Source of the DNA: Nelumbo lutea
Lineage: Eukaryota > Streptophyta > Magnoliopsida > Proteales > Nelumbonaceae
NCBI GenBank assembly: GCA_022828595.1
Contig: JAKGHH010000005.1
Span: forward strand, 61,251,655-61,315,654
Reading direction: 5' to 3'
Length of the DNA: 64,000 nt
The notes under the pieces were generated by a model. It was not told the DNA's origin, made no database searches, and worked only from the letters and a program-made list of their open reading frames with translations. Positions within the stretch are counted from its first letter, which is position 1, and each line of letters opens with the position of its first letter. Below, in pieces: positions 55,887-64,000 of this stretch. A program made the position numbers and the translations under genes.

Positions 55887-57302
55887 CAATACATTGAAAA
55901 CCCAATAAAATTTTGTGATATAGGACAGAAATTGGCACAGTAGGTGAGTGGATCCCCCCATTCTCTTGGTTATCTCTCCGTAACCAATCCACTAATAATC
56001 CATTCATCTATTTTAATCCGTAAACAGATATCTCGATTTCATGGAGAAAATGCAACTATTCCACGTGGCAGTGTTAGATTAAAATTATGGTTTTTAAAAT
56101 CGATTCGGAGACTGAATTGATCAGGAGTATGGTTACCGGTTGAATGATCTGACTGTTCCAAAAAAAAATTAAAATTTTAAAACTAAAAATGATCAAAATC
56201 ATTTGAACGATTCGAACAATTAATTGCCCGAGTCAACGGTTTATTGATCAAAATCAATTATTTTTGAAAAAAAATCCAATTTAAAAAAAAAAACGGAAAA
56301 CTGTAAAATCATATCATGCATTATTATAGATTCACTTTACCTTACAAACTCCAATTCAAGGTAGAGCCACATCAATATATGAAGAGTCGTGACTCGTGAA
56401 CTCGTGATGCATGGTTTTAGCCCAACGCTATTCCATCGGGAGCATACGATTTTTCACTTTTTAACAATTTGGGAGCTGAAAAAAGAAAAGAAAAAAAGCA
56501 CACACACACAACCCGCTGCACAGCATGATGATGCATGCCAAATGGATAGGGGCCCACGTCATCGCTATAAGATGGTAAATGTGAATCCATCATCTATCAC
56601 TCATAAAAAAGAAATAGAGAAAAGAAAAGTGGCGTGGCCAATTGCCACTTCAACCACGTAATGAGTCTACGTGTATTGTCCATAACCGACGATGCCACGA
56701 CGCCTCATCAGGAGAAATTAATTACTATATATATAACGAGAAAAATGAGAGAAAGTCGCGAGATTATGGTTTCAAACTAACTGTGAAAATCGTCAATCAA
56801 ATGAAAACCACAAATAAATAAACAAACTAAATATTTATTCCTACTTCTCGTAATCTCTCGAGCTTTTTAACTTGTGATTAGGATGATAGAGCGGAAAATA
56901 CATTTATTTATTCACATATCTATATAATATACACGTTAGACAACAAAAAAAAAAAAAAAAGCAGGGATACAAATATTAACAAATAAAAATAAAAGAAAAT
57001 AAGAAAAGTATAGGGAATCGAAAGCCGGAACCATCTAGGGTTTGGGTTTCCCTTGAATCTCCACTTCTTTGTAGATCAATCTCTTTATCCTTCTCCCTAT
57101 CTGCACTTCGTTTTCCTAGAAAAAGATCGGAACCAGTGAGAAGATTAGGGCTTTTATTCACATTAAATTGTTAATACTTTGAATCGAAATAGTAGAATAG
57201 GGCTTTTGAATCTCATCGATCCGTCGTAAAATATCGTCCTTGATTACATTTAGTTTGTTGACAATCGAAGCGGGAACAAGTGCGGGATTTTTTTCTGTTA
57301 AT
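55887..57302. other. Spacer, old TIR element fragment and 5' UTR of the next gene
   Basis: At 56085-56290, ATGGTTTTTAAAATCGATTC and nearby GGTTACCGGTTGAATGATC resemble the CCGG-rich TIR family of 8509-9692. From about 57015 to 57302 the sequence looks like a 5' UTR of the downstream gene (CTAGGGTTTGGGTTTCCC). Confidence 0.35.
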
Positions 57303-57362
57303 ATGCGGGGAACGCAGAAATCAAAAAGGGTATCTTGGGCTCCAGATGTAAACCTTTGTCAG
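57303..57362 (+). CDS. First coding exon of a zinc finger CCCH protein 6-like gene (partial)
   Basis: The 20-codon exon encodes MRGTQKSKRVSWAPDVNLCQ and ends at CAG/GTAAAA in phase 0. Plant proteins annotated as zinc finger CCCH domain-containing protein 6 begin with nearly the same words (MRG..KSKRVSWA.DVNLCQVRLF); I rely on memory of that family. The CCCH fingers and all later exons should lie to the right, but I find no matching second exon up to 64000. Either the first intron is longer than 6.6 kb or I missed it. Function: probably nuclear RNA or DNA binding, by family only. Confidence 0.55.
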
Positions 57363-60300
57363 GTAAAATGCGATATCTTCATCAAAATGTTTATTTGGAG
57401 AAATACTTTAATGCGTGTATGGTTGATTTTGAGTGTGTCTTATGTGTTCAATTCCAGTTATCATTGTTGCACAAAAGAACTATTACAGGTCCCTTGGCGT
57501 TTCAATGAAGAAGTCTATCTTCTTTCTCAATACAATAATTCAAATATGAATTTTCTCTGCATTTTAGCGAGGATTATAGCTTTATCGGTGTTGTTTGATT
57601 TGTACCTTTCTCCGAAGCTAGATTTTTTTTGTCCTCCTACTGCCATTTCTGTCTCTTTTATGGCTTTCAAATTTTTTATGCAAGAATTAAAGATTCGGTA
57701 CCTCCTAGAAAATCCTAGTTTTTATTGTTTAAGAGCCTTTTCTTCTTAATTCTCCTCCCCATCTGTTTTTTTAGTTTTCCTTTGCTTTTCAAAGAACTGT
57801 CAACCGTACGAGTCATTTTTCTCCTCCCACGAATCGGTCGTCAGATATCTTTATCATCATTACATTGTCTCAGTGGTTCTTCCAAATTGCTGTGTCTTCT
57901 CTTTCCTCAATGGAAGATTCAAATTTTGCTTAACATTAAGCCAAAGAAGTTCGAATATCTTTCTGTATTCAATTTTAATGTCATTGGAAACAATTGTTAA
58001 AGAGCAGGGAGATATGATGGAAAAGAATTTTGGGGATCTAATATGACTGGTAGCCTAATTAAGGCTAAACGTATTGAGGTTTTGGAACAGCAGAAAAATA
58101 TGGCTAATGAAGATGTTTAATTGCTACTTTTGTAAGTTAATAAGAAAGGAAGAATGGGAGATTTGGCTGAAAATATTGATGCTTTGCACTGAAAGGCTGA
58201 ACTATTATGGTTGCTGAAGATCTTTAACAACCACTTTTAATGTGCTAACAACAATGGGAAGTGGAAGCCTAGGCTGAAATGCTGAGGCTATGAACTGGAA
58301 CAACAGAAAATCTATGGCTAATGGAGATGTTTAACCGTTGATTTTTTGTAAGTTAAGAAACCATTACATTCATTGCCACTATCAGTAAGTAACAGCAGAA
58401 AAAAGAAACGATGGTGTATGATGGGATTAAATGCTTTAAAAGTATTATCAGAACCACTCTTATGCTGAGCTAATGCCCAGGAGATACCATGATACAATTC
58501 GAAGCAAGCCTAAGCTTATTATTTATACAGTTAAGCTGAACATCATAAAATGAAGAAAGCAAAATATTGGAAATATCATTTACACATCAACCTCTAAAGT
58601 ACTGCTGCTTGATTGGTTAAGCAGTGTTTAAGAAACTGAGGTTAGAAGTGCAAAATATGTATGCATATGAAAGCGCATTTTCAATGGACAGATTTAAAAC
58701 TCAATTTTAACAACCGTTCTGAAACTTTGAGCTGAAATTGATGTAGAGGTTGTATATGCTATCAATTTGATAATTGATATCAGGAGCAGCTATTTTAATT
58801 CTTAGATATGTAAATTGGAGCTCAATCTCTGAGAAAACTGGGGGACACCAGATTTGGATCTTGCATGGATAACTAAATAAAAAACTATGGAACCAAAGTG
58901 GAATCTAACCAAGAATCCTGTCAATTACTTGATGAGATGCTGTAAACACAAAAATGTGGCCATAGTTGATGATATTCTTCGTATCACCTGATGCCCTTTC
59001 CTTTACGACAACTCTATCATATATCCAAATTCGAGATTATTATAGGGATGCCTTGGAGGATGGTGGCTTTCAGACAAGAGAAGTCAAGGAAACCACTCAA
59101 CATGTGTCAATCAACATTTTAAAAAGCAGAGCATAACCAGGTCCTTGAGATGCTTGAGTTTAAGTTTTGTTTGATAACTAATATTGGAATAAATACAGAA
59201 ATGTGCATAAAAAGAATATGTTTTTGTATGCATTACCACATTTAAAAGCACTTATGCATAGCAGTTACATGAATAGTTGCAGAACTCACAGATTTCAATT
59301 TCAACAATTGGTTGAAAAGTAATTACTAAAGAAAGATGATCTTTTTATTAATTTATGAAGCTTTTAACTCTTTTTTTTTTACGTGAACCATTTGAACTCA
59401 TGACAAAATTCTTAATGTCAAGTAAACATAAATGTAATGTATTTTTTGATGAATGATTAAAAATGCCATATTGCATTCCTGTAAACCCTTCCACTCATTT
59501 GATAAAGTTCTTAGTGGAAAGTGAAACTTCAAAAGTGTTTTAAAAACCCTAAATATGTCGAGTATAACAAATTAAGTGTTAGTCTAAAAAATATAAACTC
59601 ACAAAAGTTGAAAACTTGCAATTTATCTTTAATTCAATTTGGTTATGAGAAGCTTACATCAATTAATGATTGAGACATGAGTCCTTAACATAAGACATCT
59701 CAAAATGTGAGCCATGTATCTTATACCTCAGGCATTAGCCTCTAGGTTGAACTTCAGGGCATTTTTCTCTGAAGCTTCCTTTAGTTCTAAACTTCACGTA
59801 CCTGAATGACTATAATTGCGATTGCAATGCTAGTTCAGATACTGAAATTTTCTTGCACATCTTGTGTGACACATGCATAAAATAGGGATGTAGATGCTCA
59901 ACCATGTTAAAAAAAGAATTCCATATCTAAAGCTAATAAATAATAAAAAGCTTCATTGCATGGGTATAGCTATGAATGTCATAGTTCTAAAAAGCATTCA
60001 ACTAATCCAAGTTGGAACAAAGCTTCATGGACAACTGCACTAATTAGCTAGCTAAAGAAATTAATTTTATTTATATAATAATTGGATGATAAAACATTAT
60101 TTTAAAATGTGCCTTAATCTAACTACAGATGCTTATGTCTGTGAACTCAAGATTGCCTTTTCTATACTAGAACTACTTGGAGGTGTTTGAAATCTAAACC
60201 TGTGGTTAGTTGTCTTTTAAACTATATATGTGGGTGGCAATTAAACTACAAAGAAATATAGAGGCCTTACATTTGATCCATGGAGTTTTGCAATGGCCAC

Positions 60301-61744
60301 CTTATGGACTTTGACTAATTTGCCATTTCATGAATTCATGCACAGAGGTGTAGGTACCTGTCAATGCAGGCATTTCATTTGTCCTATAATGCAAGACTGC
60401 AAGAGCACCTGCATTAATGATTCCAGTGTGTCCCAATCGAGTACCCAACTTATTTGCATTGGCCAGGCATAGTGGAAGCCAGATGAGTCCATTGCAGTAT
60501 TTGACTCTATCTAACCTGATGAAGGCCACTTGAAAGCGGATTGGAGGATCTGCGTTCCTGTTGGCATCATCCTTTTTGGAGCTTCTTTTAGACGTTGGTT
60601 ACTTGACTTTATGGAAATATACTTTTCATTGTTCCTTTTGCATTTTAAATGCTTAATTCTCAGGATGATGCTCTTTTAGTTTGCTCCAGATTTTTCAGTT
60701 ACTCAGCATTTCTACTTAAGATTTGTGCTTCAAGCTTGCTTTTGTGATCCCTGGCCCATTGATAAAACCTATACATCTTTGTAGAGAATAAAAACTGATA
60801 GCTGGCATCATCTGTTTTACATGCAATAAGTTTGTCTGATCTTTTATAGTTCTTAAAATATATTATTATCTGGTTGAGCTTTTCAGCTTGTTGATATTGT
60901 CTTGACTGTATTTTCCGGCATATGGCTATTTCATAGAGAGATTGCATTTTGGTTGCTCTAGTTCAATTTTTTGTATCCAGAGAAAATTCTGCTTTTCTGG
61001 GATTCAGTTGTGACGTATCAATCAGGAAAAGGAGGGTTGTGACATTGCCATTATTGGGATGTTTACTTTGGGTGTAGATCATTGAAAAGATCTGTGACAG
61101 GTTTTTTATCCATAGTTGGCCAATGCACTTCATCTGAAACATAGTTTAGTGGGCTACCTTTTGTTCTTCACATATCAGTTATTTACTGTTTTTGGTTTAT
61201 TAAATGATGAGCTGGTGCTTAATGGTTACAAAGGGGAGAAAGAAAGAAGTTACAGTAGTCCCATAGATTGCAGTAACAGTTGGTATCAAAGAGCTGAATT
61301 TTGATATATGAAGCTAAGTAGAACCTCTATTTTATTGTTGGCTCCGTGACATGATGTTTAACGGTGATATTCATAGAAAGACAAAAGGACATATCATTCA
61401 CTCCTTGGATTTTTTTTAAAGATACTCTTGGCACTTATTATATTTGTATTATTTGATCACATTTGAATAATATGGTGCTTATGTCCAAAAGACTAGACAA
61501 GGTTTATGCACCAAGATGAATGACTTGCCCAATTCATTGGCCCATAGACATTCCATGGAGGAGTCTCTATTTGTTAGCATATTTTGTTAAGAAAATTTGT
61601 GAGGAGGATAATGAAATTTCTATAGATTATGATATTATTTTCTCAGATTCTAGAAGTTTAGTACTATTAGTGCTACTTAGTTTCTTACTTTCAAAACATG
61701 AAAAAAGAAGATATCCCACTCCAACTCACCTTATTTAAAAAAGC
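57363..61744. other. Presumed long intron or spacer
   Basis: No exon with family resemblance is seen. A diverged repeat occurs near 58085-58140 and 58298-58360 (shared TATGGCTAATG, GAGATGTTTAA, TTTTGTAAGTTAA). A minus-strand open stretch at 60302-60529 resembles no protein I know. Confidence 0.35.
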
Positions 61745-61915
61745 CATACCCAATGTTAATCCCAGTTATCTGGGGTTTTGAGAGGGATGGACTGGATACA
61801 GTCCTAACATTTGGCATTTTTGGCACAAAGTGACTGCTCTTGAACTCATACCTGTGTTCTCGCACTTTACAAGCCAGGAAATTCACCCAATTAGATTAGC
61901 AACTTGGCTTTTTAG
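61745..61915 (-). mobile_element. SINE-like copy, minus
   Basis: Read on the plus strand: TCCCAGTTATCTGGGGTTTT, GAGGGATGGACTGGATACAG, CTCTTGAACTCATACCTG. It parallels the copy at 14698-14868 and Au-like plant SINEs in reverse. Confidence 0.45.
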
Positions 61916-63119
61916 TATTTGGGCAAACCCTATTGAGGATATCATGCAAAAATTCTCTTAATTACATTACTAGGAGCAGAGAAAACCTTTTGATAAATAA
62001 ACGAGGTAGACTAAATAAATTATAACTATATAATTTTCAGTGCATTCCCTCCTTAGTTTGAGAGAAACCAGATGGAATAAACAAATAAATAACCCTTTTT
62101 TAAATATTACTTAAAGTAGGGAATGTAATCAGCTAAGTTTCAGAAATAAGGATGTAGATGGTTTTTCTCACTGCATAGATTCAAAAGTTAATGGTGCAAG
62201 GAACCATAATCAGCCAAATTTCATGAACAAGGCTGTAGGTGGTTTTCTCCCGTGAGTAGAATTAAGTTTCTTCATGCAGAAGGCAAATAGGTAAAAAAAA
62301 AGAGGAGAGTATAAGAGAGCAGAAGAAAGGGGAAACATGATACTCTTTGTAGAGAAGGTTGCAGAGATACAATGGTGAAGAATGGAGGAGGATCATCTTC
62401 TTCTTCCTTAGTTCTCTACACCCCTTCTCTCTTCTCTCTCTTTGTTTTCTCTCTCTTATTGCTGGAACTTCTTTCTTCTTACTTCAGATTACCACTATAG
62501 CTGGGTTACTTGCTATCTACAAATCATTTATTTATATGTGCATAGAATTAGAAATGATCTCCCATAATGTTCCTTTGTACAATCAAACTTGAGGTTGTTG
62601 AAAACAAGGTGACAAATGATGCATCGAGACATCCAGACTGTTCATATTTCATGAAAGTACGACTAATTCAGTTGAATGGTTCATCAGTTTAAATTACTAA
62701 GTGAGGCCTTAGGAGATGCAAGGAGTTCTGATGCTTTGGAGGCTTTGAGGTTTCCCTAAATGGAACTTACTGGATGAGATCCAAGGAGATAAAGCTCTGA
62801 CAGACAAGCAACTTTAAACTTTTAAGTTTAATTGATACTACAGAAGTACAGATTTGAGATGGTTGCGTATGCCTGGGACAAACACTACACTTATCTGCTT
62901 ATCAAATTGATAGGGGATTAAATATGCTGTTATTATGGTCAAGCACAACTTTAAGGCATCAAACAATTAGTTTCTAAAGGTTGAGCTAAACTTGTGGTGC
63001 TATTGTATAAATACTGTTATGGAAATCAATTTTCTCCATCTTTTAGTCTCCTTTTAACATTTTTTTGGGTGCATTTGTCATTGTGGTTTAATTGATTTTG
63101 TTGCTGTCCAGCAGAAGGG

Positions 63120-63185
63120 TCTATTGCTTGGTATAATGGTAAAATCTTGGGCTGACAAGCCTCAGAATGAAGGTTTGTGTCTGAG
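63120..63185 (+). mobile_element. SINE-like head with tRNA-like boxes
   Basis: GCTTGGTATAATGGTAAAAT, CTTGGGCTGACAAGCCT and GGTTTGTGTCTGAGAG resemble the box A to box B head of a tRNA-derived SINE. The middle part equals the reverse complement of 14825-14855. It is not a tRNA gene. Confidence 0.4.
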
Positions 63186-63781
63186 AGCGGTCACTTATGC
63201 AAAAATGCCAAAGGTTAGGTCTGTACATGGATGAAGAGTCTATAATGAGAAACATGAGATGCTTTGTGATGATATTACCACATCACCATAGTAGGTAAAA
63301 ATAAAATGAATTCCCAGGTGTTCTTGTTGCCACTGGTTTGCCATAGTTGCAAATCTTTTTTGTTGCCTTTAACAGATTGACTGCTGGAGCAGAAATTTTG
63401 GGTTGGGTAGCTTGGGGTTTTGGTTTGGATTTGTGGGGTAAATTTATCTTGTGGTATATTAATTAGAACGTGGTATAAGAGGAGGTAAAGAGGCAGAAGT
63501 GTCTTGGCTTCAAGCACATGGAGGATGGTGTTGGGTTATGTTAATGGATATCTTATTTTTTTTAATGTTTCCATCCACATATCCTATGTATTATATTGTG
63601 AATCTCTGATATTATAGGTGTTTGAATTTAGACATTTAATTGCATATGGCAATTCATCAGTCTGTAATTGTATTCAGTAATTGATGTGTTGTCTAGTTGG
63701 GGGAAGGGGGGATCTTGGAAGGCTTGTAAAAGTAAATCATTTCATTTTGGTTTCTTCATAACCTTTGGGTGTTAAAAGTTC

Positions 63782-64000
63782 ACCAGCCAAATTTGGGATA
63801 GGGGGAGTTATTCGGAATCATCAAGGAGAAGTTGTGGCACTATTCTCTGGACCAATTGGGTTTGAAGACTCAATTCAGGCTGTAACTCAGGCTCTTACAA
63901 GGTTTGAAACTTGCTGAGCAGATAGGAGTAAGAGAGCTGGAAATTGAAGGGGATTCACTATTAGTTGTAAATTGAACAAAACAAATAGATTTAGCACCTT
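63782..64000 (+). pseudogene. RNase H-like domain fragment, right edge
   Basis: The plus strand reads SPAKFGIGGVIRNHQGEVVA, LFSGPIGFEDSIQAVTQAL, then after a frame change KLAEQIGVRELEIEGDSLLV, VN and a stop. This is the RNase H-like (RVT_3) fold found at the end of plant LINEs and in many derived genes. The usual N-terminal F-x-V-D-G strand with the first catalytic Asp is not visible. It is cut by the window edge. It could be an exon of a host RNase H-like gene only if the frame change is a sequence error. Confidence 0.55.

Noticed and set aside
60302..60529. 75-aa minus-strand ORF
   Set aside because: No family resemblance, and it lies in the presumed intron or spacer after the CCCH-like exon.
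63126..63180. tRNA gene
   Set aside because: Box-like words are present, but no cloverleaf with paired acceptor ends could be drawn; the SINE head explains it.

Overview
The window is nuclear DNA from a flowering plant. The evidence is GT-AG introns of 0.1 to 3 kb, plant-specific families (IQD, CYP71-like P450, a WRKY exon, plant CCCH protein), AT-rich spacers and dense plant-type transposons. The species cannot be read from the sequence. A run of exactly 100 N at 30289-30388 marks a scaffold gap of unknown true size.

Host genes, left to right: the 3' part of an IQ-domain (IQD) calmodulin-binding protein (+, 2-3338); a six-exon gene for a 204-aa putatively N-myristoylated protein resembling the BORC subunit BORCS5 (+, 10214-16000); a two-exon CYP71-like cytochrome P450 with one N-terminal frameshift (-, 20336-22964); an intronless GDP-mannose 4,6-dehydratase (-, 33374-34516); and the first coding exon of a gene that looks like the plant zinc finger CCCH protein 6 family (+, 57303-57362), whose later exons I do not find. 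The genes are unrelated in function and form no cluster.

Most of the rest is mobile DNA. Elements with target-site duplications (TSDs) that I matched base by base are: a gag-only LTR element (4428-6835, CACTT); hAT-2 with a decayed transposase (26376-29964, CCCAAGTC); hAT-1 with a BED/hAT transposase (41388-48492, AATACACC); a hAT MITE (52871-53302, CCAAACAC); and a solo LTR (54436-55886, CAATA). There are also Copia, RTE-type LINE, SINE-like, Helitron-like, Mutator-like and foldback fragments.

The most unusual region is 40821-52323. Two ~200-bp inverted repeats of Mutator type face each other 11.5 kb apart. Between them lie an exon-intron-exon fragment of an aspartate aminotransferase gene beside the right repeat, and the complete hAT-1. 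Inside hAT-1, downstream of its transposase, is one exon of a group IId WRKY gene, ending at the conserved WRKY R-type intron and carrying WKKYRQK in place of WRKYGQK. This reads as a gene-capturing hAT nested in a Pack-MULE-like element.
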